A stretch of 64,000 bases of DNA from Gemmatimonadota bacterium (lineage in GTDB: Bacteria; Latescibacterota; UBA2968): the NCBI GenBank assembly GCA_026705765.1, contig JAPPAB010000104.1, positions 1-64,000 of the forward strand, given 5' to 3'. A program made the translations under genes and the position numbers. Below are positions 1 through 8,564 of this stretch, piece by piece; within the stretch, counting starts at the first letter, position 1; every line of letters begins with the position of its first letter. Below the pieces are notes generated by a model. That model did not search any database. It was not told the DNA's origin and worked only from the letters and a program-made list of their open reading frames with translations.

Positions 1-275
1 CTGGCATTGCCCGCAGGAGGGATAGAGGTAAGGGGTACTGCACAGATGCCGCACAGGTAATACTTCGATTTGGGTTTGAGCATTTGGACCTGTACAGGAT
101 TTCGGCTGTGACAGCCTCCAATAATACGGGTGCCATCCGAGTTCTCGAGAAGCTCGGATTTACTCAGGAAGGGTGCGAGCGCGAGGCTATATATTGGTCC
201 AACCGACGTTGGGACAGGCTCTTATTCGGGATTTTGCGCACAGAATTTGAATCCAGGCATAATACAGACTACTGA
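1..275 (+). CDS. GNAT N-acetyltransferase, C-terminal part (RimJ/RimL-like)
   Basis: The frame enters from the left edge (first full codon at base 3) and stops with TGA at 273-275; the N-terminal part lies outside the window. About 90 residues are visible. They include the acetyl-CoA pyrophosphate-binding loop (RDRGKGYCTDA, about residues 6-16) and the family's late signature NNTGAIRVLEKLGF, followed by a C-terminus typical of the RimJ/RimL branch. Such enzymes move an acetyl group from acetyl-CoA to an amine; the substrate cannot be told from sequence. Its stop codon overlaps the first bases of the methyltransferase debris that begins at 271. Confidence 0.85.
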   Translation, partial: GIARRRDRGKGYCTDAAQVILRFGFEHLDLYRISAVTASNNTGAIRVLEKLGFTQEGCEREAIYWSNRRWDRLLFGILRTEFESRHNTDY

Positions 276-384
276 ACCGATTTGTTGAGGATACCCTGAA
301 CTTAAAGCAGTCCTTTTAAAGAGACTGTGGACAAGTCATTCTCAACCTGACCAAATATTAAGTGTATATGAATGGAGAACTCTC
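271..384 (+). pseudogene. Internally deleted methyltransferase remnant
   Basis: Two pieces of the intact methyltransferase gene at 12577-13338 are joined here. Bases 271-323 match 12547-12600 (ribosome-binding-site region, start and first codons). Bases 321-384 match 13109-13173 (near the 3' end). Roughly 0.5 kb of the gene is missing between them. By eye nearly nine of ten bases agree in both parts. The remnant cannot be translated: the TTG start of the intact gene reads TTA here, and an in-frame TAA follows five codons later. The GGAG used by the next gene (390) lies inside the 3' piece, so former coding sequence now serves as a ribosome binding site. Confidence 0.85.
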
Positions 385-389
385 GACGA

Positions 390-962
390 ATGACAAAATC
401 TTTGCTTATTATTATTAACGGTGCTCCGTGTACTGGCAAAACAACATTAGGGAGAAAACTGGCTAAGCAACTCCGCCTCCCCTTTCTTAGCAGAGATGGC
501 ATTAAGGAAGTCCTCTTCGATACCCTTGGCTGGGAAGATAGGGAATTTCGTGTAGGGTTAATCCATGCCAGTTGGGCGCTTTTGCATTGTTTCCTGAAAA
601 CTCAAGTTGAAGCGGGAAAATCGCTTATTGTTGACACAGCATTTATTTCCAAGTTTGATACGCCAAAACTCCTGGAATTAAAAGAGAGACATGACTTTGA
701 GCCATTTCAGATCCTGTGCAAAACCGACGCTGATGTGCTCTTTAAGAGATTCAAAGTGCGGTCTGAATCTGGGGAGCGTCATCCCGGCCATACAGATCAT
801 TTGGTAACGTCCGACCAGTTCGACGAATTTCTGAGAAATAAAAAGTATAAGGCGTTAGATATAGGCGGCTCTATTTTTGAGATTGATACTACAGACTTCA
901 AGTCGATTGACTATGAAGGTTTGTTGGCAGCAATAAACTTAAAAATTTCATTAAATGACTGA
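390..962 (+). CDS. P-loop kinase (zeta-toxin / phosphotransferase-like AAA_33 type)
   Basis: This is a 190-residue cytosolic ATP-binding protein. A strong Walker A motif GAPCTGKTT lies at about residues 11-19, followed by the SRDGIKE segment typical of small-molecule kinases related to chloramphenicol phosphotransferase and gluconate kinase. The phosphate acceptor is unknown. An upstream ATG at 372 is in frame, but GGAG at 375-378 is well spaced only for 390, and the Walker A position fits better. The gene stands alone, with 77 bases before the next methyltransferase, and its 5' end is built on methyltransferase debris. Confidence 0.75.
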   Translation: MTKSLLIIINGAPCTGKTTLGRKLAKQLRLPFLSRDGIKEVLFDTLGWEDREFRVGLIHASWALLHCFLKTQVEAGKSLIVDTAFISKFDTPKLLELKERHDFEPFQILCKTDADVLFKRFKVRSESGERHPGHTDHLVTSDQFDEFLRNKKYKALDIGGSIFEIDTTDFKSIDYEGLLAAINLKISLND

Positions 963-1039
963 AAAATAAAGAGAAAACCCGACTATATAAAAACTGTATA
1001 TAACGAAAAAACAAAACCTATCTTTGCAGAGGGGTACTC

Positions 1040-1840
1040 ATGCAAGAGACTGGCAGTAACTATGATACCCATTGGTGGGCGCTAATCTATGACCAATGGA
1101 ACGAGACTGGTGGCCGCTCTGCACTAAATGAACGGGAGTTACATTTTTACAAAAATCAATTGCAGAACACGCGCGGTGTGATATTGGAGGCTGCCTGTGG
1201 AACGGGTTGTAAAATGCTGCCTCTGCTGCTCGATGGGCTTGATATCTTTGGCTTTGATATTTCGCATCCCATGTTGGAAGTGCTCAGGCACAAAGCAATA
1301 AATTTGGGAATTTCAGATATAGATTCTCGAATCTCACAACAGGATCTTGCCGATTTTATCTATGACCGCCAATTTGCAGCGGTTCTCATACCTGCCAGTT
1401 CCTTCATGATGCTGCCGACTCAGCAAAGCCAAATAGACTGCCTACGACAGGTCTATGAGCATCTGCAGCCAGGAGGACGCTTACTCCTGAACTTCTACAT
1501 TCCCTCCTACACAGAAGACATACTCCTTCACCAGGACATCCCGCCAGGACAGGAGGAGTTCGGTGAGTGCATGCACCCCAGGACAGGGAAGCCGATTCAG
1601 GTTAATTACTCAAAAATATGTGATCTGACATCGCAAACGGAAACCTACACCTGGACATTTGAGTATGACGGGGAAACGGCCAAAGTGCCAATGCAGACCC
1701 GATGGATTCACAAGGAAGAATTTCAGTTACTACTGCGATTGAGTGGATTTGACCAGTGGGAATTATACGGGAGCCACGACGGCAAACCCTACGCGGGTTC
1801 ACCACATATCACCAATACCTACTGGACCGTAACCAAGTAA
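1040..1840 (+). CDS. Class I SAM-dependent methyltransferase
   Basis: This 266-residue protein has a Rossmann-fold methyltransferase core. Motif I is EAACGTGC at about residues 50-57, the acidic end of strand 2 is in GFDISHPML, and a late LQPGGRLLLNFY strand matches motif III. A GAGGGG ribosome binding site precedes the ATG. It resembles the methyltransferases at 12577, 14966 and 26486 in length and general layout (motif I near residue 50, a C-terminal HKEEFQLLLRLSGF element), so it is probably part of a local paralogous set. Substrate unknown; small-molecule O- or N-methylation is the likely reaction. Confidence 0.85.
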   Translation: MQETGSNYDTHWWALIYDQWNETGGRSALNERELHFYKNQLQNTRGVILEAACGTGCKMLPLLLDGLDIFGFDISHPMLEVLRHKAINLGISDIDSRISQQDLADFIYDRQFAAVLIPASSFMMLPTQQSQIDCLRQVYEHLQPGGRLLLNFYIPSYTEDILLHQDIPPGQEEFGECMHPRTGKPIQVNYSKICDLTSQTETYTWTFEYDGETAKVPMQTRWIHKEEFQLLLRLSGFDQWELYGSHDGKPYAGSPHITNTYWTVTK

Positions 1841-1889
1841 AGACAGCAAAACAGGCAAAACAAAAAACAGAAGGGAGGCATCCAACACT

Positions 1890-2396
1890 ATGGCTCTTGA
1901 TATTGGTCGTGGAACTCTACTATTTTGGTCAGCGAAATCCGAGCTTTCCTCTGGGACCCTTGTGAAGCCGGGGCACTTTCAAGACCATCTGATCCGCCAA
2001 CCTCTAATCGAAGTGCAAACCAGTCCTCTCACCGTGACGATTCCAGATGCTGCCTCAACGGGAAGGGTCCTGTTGGAAGTCGCCTGGGAAACGGTTCGCC
2101 TCAGAGAGTTTCCATATAGACCAAGTCGATTTGATTGTCTCTTCCTCTGGACAGACGAGCGTGCTGCCAGACGGTTCAATTCGAAAAGAGCAGATACTGA
2201 ACTCTATGAAGTTGAGATTGTTGATTGCTCTCGTGTATTTGCTGCGAATATGAATCTCATAAGCTATTTTGAAGAGCCTGAAACTCTCGGATCAATGTTT
2301 GAGAGGGCACGAGAATACTGGAGAACCGAGAGAATAGACGAACACAGAGAGATTCTGTTGGAAGGCTCTATTCGGATCACACAGACTATCTCATAG
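1890..2396 (+). CDS. DUF2441-like protein
   Basis: A 168-residue protein with the pattern of the DUF2441 family: an N-terminal TLFWSAKSELSSGTLVKPG stretch, then a central EFPYRPSRFDCLFLW segment, then a YEVEIVDC strand. The function of the family is not established; the EFPxxPSR element resembles small proteins thought to have an ADP-ribosyltransferase-like fold, which is inference only. AGGGAGG at 1872-1878 sits 11 bases before the ATG. The gene follows the methyltransferase by 49 bases and precedes the MNIO gene by 53 bases on the same strand, so co-transcription is plausible. Confidence 0.6.
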   Translation: MALDIGRGTLLFWSAKSELSSGTLVKPGHFQDHLIRQPLIEVQTSPLTVTIPDAASTGRVLLEVAWETVRLREFPYRPSRFDCLFLWTDERAARRFNSKRADTELYEVEIVDCSRVFAANMNLISYFEEPETLGSMFERAREYWRTERIDEHREILLEGSIRITQTIS

Positions 2397-2449
2397 AAAA
2401 ACCAGGCGGATTTCATTGCCACGACAAAGCATCTACTGGAGAGACAGCT

Positions 2450-3343
2450 ATGGAACTTGCTGTGAATTATTCTATCCAAGCGGCAGAGTTGTTGCGGCAG
2501 CAGCAGATTGCCTTCGACCGTTTCAAGTGTTCTGATCATTTGTTTGACCAAATTACAACGATTCAAGAAAGTCACCCCATTTACCTGCACTTTCCACTTA
2601 AGGTAGGCCTGGGTATCTCTGATGCAGTGAGCACCCACACCAATCAGCCAGCCAAGTGGGATCAGGTTGAAGGTCTAATGGGACAAACAGACACACCTTT
2701 TATAAATCTACACCTGGCACCGGAAGATACTGATTACCCAGAAGTATCGGCTAATACCACGGATCCGATGCATGTCGAAATGCTGAGAGATAATATGATC
2801 CGGGATGTGAGTGCCGTGGTCCGACGTTTTGGAGCAGAGCGGGTAGTTGTTGAGAACGTTTTCGATGGAAGAACACACAACATATTACGTCCAGCGTTCT
2901 TATCAGAAGTCATTTGTCAGATAGTAGCAGAGACGGGTTGTAGATTGCTTTTAGATGTATCCCATGCTCGCCTGGCTGCTGACTATTTGGGTATCGACGC
3001 CCGTGAGTATATTACAGACTTACCAGTCCAACACATTCAAGAACTCCACATCACTGGCATCCATCGGATTGAAGGAACCTACATAGAGATGGCACGCCAG
3101 ATGGGAGTGGATGAAGCAATTATTCAGCGCGTTGAAGGCCGTTTGGTGGATCACATGCCAATGGGACATGATGACTGGCCATTCTTGGCATGGGCGATAG
3201 ATCAGATTAACAATGGTTCGTGGGGGCGACCGTGGATTATGACATTCGAATATGGTGGAGTCGGCGACGTGTGGGAAAAGATGACCAGGACAGAAATCCT
3301 GGTCGAACAGATCCCACGCCTGTATAGTATGCTCAATAAATAA
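2450..3343 (+). CDS. DUF692/MNIO-like TIM-barrel protein
   Basis: A 297-residue protein with the metal-ligand pattern of the DUF692 (UPF0276, multinuclear non-heme iron oxidase) family: YLHFPL, NLHLAPEDTD, VVENVF, then LLLDVSHARLAAD, QELHITGIHR, DHMPMGHDDWPF and FEYGG, all in order. Known members oxidise Cys, Asn or Asp residues of ribosomal peptides, usually with a partner protein. Here neither a partner (DUF2063/MbnC-like) nor a precursor peptide is seen next to it. The N-terminus differs from typical members, so a sugar isomerase/epimerase-like TIM barrel is the alternative. Confidence 0.6.
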   Translation: MELAVNYSIQAAELLRQQQIAFDRFKCSDHLFDQITTIQESHPIYLHFPLKVGLGISDAVSTHTNQPAKWDQVEGLMGQTDTPFINLHLAPEDTDYPEVSANTTDPMHVEMLRDNMIRDVSAVVRRFGAERVVVENVFDGRTHNILRPAFLSEVICQIVAETGCRLLLDVSHARLAADYLGIDAREYITDLPVQHIQELHITGIHRIEGTYIEMARQMGVDEAIIQRVEGRLVDHMPMGHDDWPFLAWAIDQINNGSWGRPWIMTFEYGGVGDVWEKMTRTEILVEQIPRLYSMLNK

Positions 3344-3376
3344 AGGCCGTGAGACTACAGCATTCTTTGTCTACAG

Positions 3377-3423
3377 CCAATCACGGTGATAGGCCACAAA
3401 CTCCCGCGCACAAGGGAATCTTT
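3377..3423 (+). pseudogene. 3'-end remnant of a beta-helix gene
   Basis: This segment matches bases 26292-26338, the last codons of the parallel beta-helix gene at 25128-26342, with a handful of differences and one single-base indel over about 46 bases. The homology stops exactly at the ATG (3424) of the following oxidoreductase gene. The AAGGGA used as its ribosome binding site is part of the remnant. No other part of a beta-helix gene is present nearby. Confidence 0.75.
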
Positions 3424-4770
3424 ATGAAAAAAGAAGCATTGGAAAATGACATAATTGTAATCGGTGGTGGTCCTGCGAGTGTTGAAGCGGCGGTCGCGGC
3501 GGTCCCCTATGCAGATAGCGTGGTAATCATCTCTGAAGAGCCTGTTGGCGATTGGGGAAAGCTGATGCCCAGTCGCGTGTGGTTGGCTGCACTCGACCAA
3601 ATGGAAATGCTGGAACAGTCTCCATTATTGCGAACCACCTCTAAATCTGGGGCGTTTGATCTGGACCTGATCGCTGCTCACACTGACCGGGTTGCCAGTA
3701 GTTGGAGGAAGTACATTACTGAAGAACTCAATCGTAAAGGTGTCCAGATTTCGATTGGTCGTGCATCATTCAATTCCCCAAACCAGGTACAAATAACGAG
3801 TAATGCGGTTCGGCAAGAACTGTCTGCTCATGCCATCATCATTGCTTCCGGTGCTATCCCTAATTTTCCACTCGGATTTGAGCCTGATGGCGAGAGGATA
3901 TTCTCCGCAAGCACAATAAATCAGATGAAGGCCCTACCCAAGTCAATCATTGTCGTGGGTGACGGTCCTATTGGGTTTGAGTTTGTCGATATATTCAGCC
4001 GTCTGGGTGCCAGTATAACCTGGATAGTGTTGGCTGGTGGTCCCAGATCTGGTTTTGGAACAGAAGCAGATGAATTTCTCATCAGCATCTTCAAAAAAAG
4101 AGGTATTCGAATTAAAGCCGGACCACCTATTGAGTGCATTGAACGCGGAAATGACGCGATATCTGTAATTCAGAACGGCTTGAAAATCGAAGCTGAAATG
4201 GCGTTCGTCAATCTTGGGCATAGACCCAATTTGGGACCTCTCAATCTGCAAGCGGCAGGCATAGAGGTTAATGAACGTGGACTTCTGGAACCGGATGAAT
4301 TTGGACGCACGAACATTTCCAACATCTATGTTGCAGGTGATGCGATCCGATTTGGTCCGGGAACCATAGCCATGGGACAAGCAAGAGTAGCCGGATTACA
4401 CGCTGTAAATAAGAAGACCTCCCCATTCGATCTGGAAAGCACAGTAATCTCCTTTGGGCTTAATCCCCAGGTCGCCAGGGTGGGAACAATTCAAAGAGAT
4501 GACGGCTCCGTTCAATCCGTTGCAGTGCCTTTTCGAGCAACTATTCTTTCACATGTAAATAGCGAATTGGAAGGATTTATTAGAGTTGCGTGGGACAATG
4601 AAGGGCAAGTGGCCGGAGGATTAGCTGTTGGAAGGAATGCTGCTGATGCCCTTGCACCCATAGCGATGGCTATCAAGACGAGGACATCAATCAATGACCT
4701 TGCGGAAATGCAGGGGCCTCACCCCAATATCTCAGAATTGCCGTACATCACTGCGAAAAAAGCAACATAA
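3424..4770 (+). CDS. FAD/NAD(P)-dependent oxidoreductase lacking the redox disulfide
   Basis: A 448-residue flavoprotein of the pyridine-nucleotide disulfide oxidoreductase class. It has the FAD-binding GGGPAS (residues 14-19), a second Rossmann motif VGDGPIGFEFV for NAD(P)H, the IYVAGDA motif near residue 308, and a C-terminal dimerisation domain. The usual CxxxxC pair after the first Rossmann fold is absent: the aligned stretch reads VGDWGKLMPSRVW, where PS-R corresponds to the PSK of dihydrolipoamide dehydrogenases. It therefore cannot use the classical dithiol chemistry. A GTG at 3349 would add 25 residues, but the ribosome binding site and Rossmann start favour 3424. Confidence 0.8.
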   Translation: MKKEALENDIIVIGGGPASVEAAVAAVPYADSVVIISEEPVGDWGKLMPSRVWLAALDQMEMLEQSPLLRTTSKSGAFDLDLIAAHTDRVASSWRKYITEELNRKGVQISIGRASFNSPNQVQITSNAVRQELSAHAIIIASGAIPNFPLGFEPDGERIFSASTINQMKALPKSIIVVGDGPIGFEFVDIFSRLGASITWIVLAGGPRSGFGTEADEFLISIFKKRGIRIKAGPPIECIERGNDAISVIQNGLKIEAEMAFVNLGHRPNLGPLNLQAAGIEVNERGLLEPDEFGRTNISNIYVAGDAIRFGPGTIAMGQARVAGLHAVNKKTSPFDLESTVISFGLNPQVARVGTIQRDDGSVQSVAVPFRATILSHVNSELEGFIRVAWDNEGQVAGGLAVGRNAADALAPIAMAIKTRTSINDLAEMQGPHPNISELPYITAKKAT

Positions 4771-4787
4771 AATTCAAAAAAGCCGCT

Positions 4788-5312
4788 ATGAAAACAGAAG
4801 AATCAATTGCAAAAGTTATCGACCGTGATATATGTGACAATGGGGAAACCTATAGTCGCTATAAACAAAGAGTGAAAGAAGGAAAACCAACGCGAGATGA
4901 AAATCCAGAGACCCATTTTTGTGTCTATTTTCTGCCCTATGATTCCCAGAGCAAAAAGGTATTTGTCATCCACCATAAAAAGTCTGGCCTCTGGCTTTCT
5001 CCTGGCGGCCATATAGATAAAGACGAGACGCTTTTGGCAGCTTTGAACCGTGAGATAGGTGAAGAATTGGGAATATGGCGCTTTTTTAAATCCGAGCCAC
5101 AACCGTTTTTGTTGACCATTACACCAATAGAAAATCTCGTGCAACCCTGCCAGTCTCATTATGACATCTGGTATTTGCTTCTTACAGATGGCAGCAATTT
5201 CAATATTGATATGCAGGAATTCTATGCTGCCAAATGGTTGACTATTGAAGCCGCAAGGGAAATAGTCACTGATCCGTCAACTCTTATGGCCTTTCAAAGG
5301 CTTCAACCGTAA
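4788..5312 (+). CDS. Nudix hydrolase
   Basis: A 174-residue cytosolic hydrolase with a perfect Nudix box (G-x5-E-x7-RE-I-G-EE-LG-I, about residues 72-95), which binds Mg and cleaves nucleoside diphosphates linked to other moieties. The box lies after a long N-terminal extension of about 45 charged residues. The substrate is not predictable. It follows the flavoprotein by 17 bases on the same strand and is probably co-transcribed with it. Confidence 0.85.
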   Translation: MKTEESIAKVIDRDICDNGETYSRYKQRVKEGKPTRDENPETHFCVYFLPYDSQSKKVFVIHHKKSGLWLSPGGHIDKDETLLAALNREIGEELGIWRFFKSEPQPFLLTITPIENLVQPCQSHYDIWYLLLTDGSNFNIDMQEFYAAKWLTIEAAREIVTDPSTLMAFQRLQP

Positions 5313-5352
5313 TTCAAAATGGCCTTTCTATGAGGAAGTTTATTACAATAGC

Positions 5353-5380
5353 TTGACAGGTGTCTGTCGCCCCTATCAAG
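5353..5380 (+). promoter_or_regulatory. Possible promoter with dyad operator
   Basis: TTGACA at 5353-5358 resembles a sigma70 -35 box. It overlaps an inverted repeat GACAG-GTGT-CTGTC (5355-5368), which could be a repressor site, and lies just before the DUF4838 gene. A -10 box is weak (TATCAA at 5374), so the promoter call is tentative. Confidence 0.3.
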
Positions 5381-5389
5381 GAATGAAAC

Positions 5390-7369
5390 ATGTTAAAAAA
5401 AATTAATCTGCTCCGCACTGTTTCCATCGTGCTAACCTCAATTTCAGCAGCCGATACCGCCGAGTTCACCCTCGTGGACAAAAAAGCCGGGATCAAACCG
5501 GCACCGCTGATCCTCTTTCCAGATGCACCACCTTTCACGCGCAAAGCCGCGATTGATCTTGCCGATTACATCGAGAAAACCTGTGGCACTCGACCGGAAT
5601 GGATCGACGGTCCACCCCGCCAATTCCCAGATCGGGCCATCTGGGTGGGTTACCAACCGGCGCTTGATTCGCTGTTTCCAAATATCGACTTTGACTTCCA
5701 ACACCCCGAGGAAATCGTCATCGCGGCGAGCGAAAAGCACCTCGTAATCGCGGGGCGAGACCGTTGGGATCCCAACCACCTGATTGCACAGATCAACGGG
5801 AAACGGATCGAGGGAATCCAGCAAGAGTATGGGACTGTAAATGCGATCTATACGTTTCTGCACGATCGACTCGGCGTGCGTTGGCTCTGGCCTGGCGATC
5901 TCGGCGAGGATATCATCCCGCAGGAATCCATCCGCTTCGCGACCTTCAGGTATCGCTACCATCCCAGTCTTCGTTTCCGAGCCGGACTGTTCAGTTACTC
6001 CAGGCTGGCACCCAGGGGATCATACGGTCGATCCCAGAAGTGGACACGCCGTCAACGGCTGCAGTTGGGTTCCCTCGAAATGGAAGGGGGGCATGGATTC
6101 CGCGACTGGTGGGAGCGATTTCACGAAATACACCCCGAATACTTCGCACTTCAGCCTGACGGAACGCGGAGCGGATTTCCACAACCCAAATACGCCAAGC
6201 TCTGCCAATCGAATCCGGAGGTACCGAAGCAATGGCTCGCGGATGTCGAGAAAGCACTAAACCAAAACCCAAATCAACGCGTCTTCAATGCGTCGCCTAA
6301 CGACGGCTGGGCTAGCGGGCATTGTGTTTGTGAGCCCTGTCGCGCCTGGGACCATCCAGATGGCGAGCTCCGTTCGTTTCACTGGAAAGGGACCAGGCAG
6401 GAACTGCCCGCACTATCTGATCGGCACGTCCGGTTTGCTAACACATGTGCGCGGCTACTCAAGCAGCGCTATCCGGATCGAGACTACTATGTCATGATGC
6501 TGGCCTACGGGCATTCCCGGCCTGCTCCGATTCGCGAAGTTCCGGCAGAGAATGTCATTGTGGCAAGCGTGGCGAATTTCCTCAACCGAGACGGCCTGAT
6601 CGACCGTGGTTCGACCAGGGGTTCCACACACAAAGAGCAATACATCGCGTGGTCGAAGGTCGCGAAGCACATGATGTGGCGACCCAATGTCGGTGACCCC
6701 GCGGGCTGGCCTCAGGGACAGCCGGATGTGGCTCTCATACAAGCAATTGAGGACTTCAAACTGATCGGTGAAAAAGCGATGGGCATCTTTGTCGATATGG
6801 TATGGGAACACTGGGCAACGCACGGGCCACAATACTATCTCATGGCGCATCTCTTGTGGGATCCGTTGCAGGATGGGCAGGCGATTCTACAGAATTACTA
6901 TCAACGTGCATTCGGCCCAGCAGCCACAGAACTCGAGGCCTATTGGAATCTGATGGAGGAGACGCGCAGCATCTTTTGGGCAAGTGAACGAGCATACCCG
7001 GATGTCTATGACAAGGCGTTCTTCGACCGCGCTTATGCGCTACTCGAACAGGCGTCACGCAAGGTTACGGACGAACCGGAGCGATTCGGGGCGCGGATTG
7101 ATTTCGTCCGCATAGGCCTGGATCACACCCGCCACATGATCGACATTCGCGCTGGAATGACCCGGTATTGGAACGGAGACAAAAGAGAACAGGCGAACGT
7201 ACTCGCCGCCTGGGAAAAGATCGAGCAACTCTGTAAGGATCACCCCTATGCGATCAACTGGGGACCGATCCGTCCCCAGACGCCGCGAATGGCCGGGTTG
7301 CACCCAGATTATCCTCCAAGGAAGAGAGCTCCCGTCGTGAAGCGAATAAAGTCGTCGGAGCAACGTTAA
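5390..7369 (+). CDS. DUF4838 glycoside-hydrolase-like exported protein
   Basis: A 659-residue protein with a short N-terminal hydrophobic signal peptide (about residues 1-24, LLRTVSIVLTSISAADTA). An alpha-glucuronidase-like N-terminal domain follows (about 35-190, including AAIDLADYIEKTCG and YGTVNAIYTFLHDRLGVRWLWPG). A TIM-barrel DUF4838 region follows at about 200-520 (EIHPEYFALQPDG, SPNDGW, CEPCRAWD, VDMVWEHWATHGPQYYLMAHLLWDP). The family is common in Planctomycetota and Verrucomicrobiota and is thought to act on polysaccharides. AAGGAA lies before the ATG. It converges with the propeller hydrolase gene at 7401. Confidence 0.75.
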   Translation: MLKKINLLRTVSIVLTSISAADTAEFTLVDKKAGIKPAPLILFPDAPPFTRKAAIDLADYIEKTCGTRPEWIDGPPRQFPDRAIWVGYQPALDSLFPNIDFDFQHPEEIVIAASEKHLVIAGRDRWDPNHLIAQINGKRIEGIQQEYGTVNAIYTFLHDRLGVRWLWPGDLGEDIIPQESIRFATFRYRYHPSLRFRAGLFSYSRLAPRGSYGRSQKWTRRQRLQLGSLEMEGGHGFRDWWERFHEIHPEYFALQPDGTRSGFPQPKYAKLCQSNPEVPKQWLADVEKALNQNPNQRVFNASPNDGWASGHCVCEPCRAWDHPDGELRSFHWKGTRQELPALSDRHVRFANTCARLLKQRYPDRDYYVMMLAYGHSRPAPIREVPAENVIVASVANFLNRDGLIDRGSTRGSTHKEQYIAWSKVAKHMMWRPNVGDPAGWPQGQPDVALIQAIEDFKLIGEKAMGIFVDMVWEHWATHGPQYYLMAHLLWDPLQDGQAILQNYYQRAFGPAATELEAYWNLMEETRSIFWASERAYPDVYDKAFFDRAYALLEQASRKVTDEPERFGARIDFVRIGLDHTRHMIDIRAGMTRYWNGDKREQANVLAAWEKIEQLCKDHPYAINWGPIRPQTPRMAGLHPDYPPRKRAPVVKRIKSSEQR

Positions 7370-7400
7370 AGCCTGAGTGAACTTGACCCGTTAAAGCGGT

Positions 7401-8381
7401 TCATTTCTTCGGACATACGGCCACTCCGATGTGGCGGTAAATACCCGCGCCGTCGGTCTTAATCGTCCCGTCCCCTGCCCGGTAGAGGTTTCCCCAGTCT
7501 CGAGCGGAATAGTACATCAGGTAGCGGTCACCATCGTCCAGCACGCATGGCGTAGATGTGTATCGTCCGTCGAAATCGTTTGGATCGCGTGTTGCGGGAA
7601 ACGAAGGCTCCTTCAGGTGGTGCGTCCAATTCAGCCCGTCTTCCGACGTTGAACAGAAAATCTCAAAGATTCCCCCCTCCACATGGCATCCGTACCACAT
7701 CGTATATCCCTGCTTATCCCGCAAAACGCTCGGATAGACCACGCTCCGGCGCGTTTCCGTAGCCCGGATCATCGGTTCGGGATCCCGCGTCCAGGCGATG
7801 CCGTCGGTCGATTCGAAGTGGTAGATATTCCCTACCAGATCTCCAAATTCTCCGTCCGGACTGGGGGATGAACACATCCACATGCGGTAGGCATTTGGTC
7901 CCTCCTTCAACACGCACGGCCCCCGCCCACTCGGATAGGTCGGCTCGGGGTAGGCCTCCCATGCCAGACCGTCGGAACTGGTCGCATACCCCAGCTTCTG
8001 TCCCAGAACGATCGCCCTACCCCCCTCACCCGGACGGCTGTCAGCCATCACGAACCACATCTTATAAAGATTCTCATCGCTGTCGAAAATTACGTGCGGC
8101 GTTTGCCATGCACGGCCCCACGGCAACCCGCCGCTGAGGATCGGATTGTCTGGATGTGGCGTCCAGGTCAGCCCATCCGGGGACTCGGCATACCCCAGAT
8201 CCATATCGCTCGTGCGCGTGGCCGTTCGGTTGCCCAGGTACCACATTTTGTACGTATCGCCCATACGGAGAACAGTCGGGCTGTACAACGTCACCCGGCA
8301 CCAGTCCTGGTTTGTGGTCATCCCCGACAGAATCGGCTGCTCCCAACGCTGCCAGTCCAGTTGATAAAGCGGTTTGGACAT
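7401..8381 (-). CDS. Five-bladed beta-propeller glycosidase-like protein (GH43/GH32 clan)
   Basis: A 326-residue protein with five repeats of the pattern ...YKMWYLG...GYAESPDGLTW, typical of the GH43/GH62/GH32/GH68 propeller superfamily. Repeated S-x-DG-x-xW turns occur near residues 68, 135, 192 and 247. No signal peptide is visible, so it may be cytosolic or use another export route. AGGAGG lies before the ATG. Related proteins act on arabinosides, xylosides or mannosides by hydrolysis or phosphorolysis; the catalytic acids cannot be assigned by eye. It is one of the few minus-strand genes and is divergent from the sulfatase at 8565. Confidence 0.7.
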   Translation of the reverse strand: MSKPLYQLDWQRWEQPILSGMTTNQDWCRVTLYSPTVLRMGDTYKMWYLGNRTATRTSDMDLGYAESPDGLTWTPHPDNPILSGGLPWGRAWQTPHVIFDSDENLYKMWFVMADSRPGEGGRAIVLGQKLGYATSSDGLAWEAYPEPTYPSGRGPCVLKEGPNAYRMWMCSSPSPDGEFGDLVGNIYHFESTDGIAWTRDPEPMIRATETRRSVVYPSVLRDKQGYTMWYGCHVEGGIFEIFCSTSEDGLNWTHHLKEPSFPATRDPNDFDGRYTSTPCVLDDGDRYLMYYSARDWGNLYRAGDGTIKTDGAGIYRHIGVAVCPKK

Positions 8382-8417
8382 CCGATAACCTCCTGTTTCA
8401 AAAAGATAACAACGGCT

Positions 8418-8431
8418 TGTTTATATGAACA
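8418..8431. promoter_or_regulatory. Possible operator dyad
   Basis: A near-perfect 14-base palindrome (TGTTTATATGAACA) lies between the divergent propeller-hydrolase and sulfatase genes, where a shared regulator could act. The rest of the 8382-8564 gap shows no gene. Confidence 0.25.
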
Positions 8432-8564
8432 GATCCGCGAGAGAAAGCAATGAAGAAATGTCAGCCTGATCAGTATGTATTTCTATTGTGTCGGAACAAA
8501 TGGGTCTATAGCTTATTTCGGCCTCAAGAGTTTTAATTCGTCCATCCGTCTTCGGAGATTTACA

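Noticed and set aside
2397-2449. RiPP precursor next to the MNIO-like gene
   Set aside because: The short gaps on both sides hold no reading frame with a leader-core pattern.
7370-7400. Bidirectional terminator between convergent genes
   Set aside because: GAAC...GTTC with an inner CCG...CGG is weak and lacks U tracts.
8475-8564. 30-residue N-terminal extension of the sulfatase (MYFYCVGTNGS...)
   Set aside because: Not sulfatase-like, and a better ribosome binding site lies before 8565. A faint similarity to the leader of the gene at 16936 (tattgYgtcgg) is too short to use.
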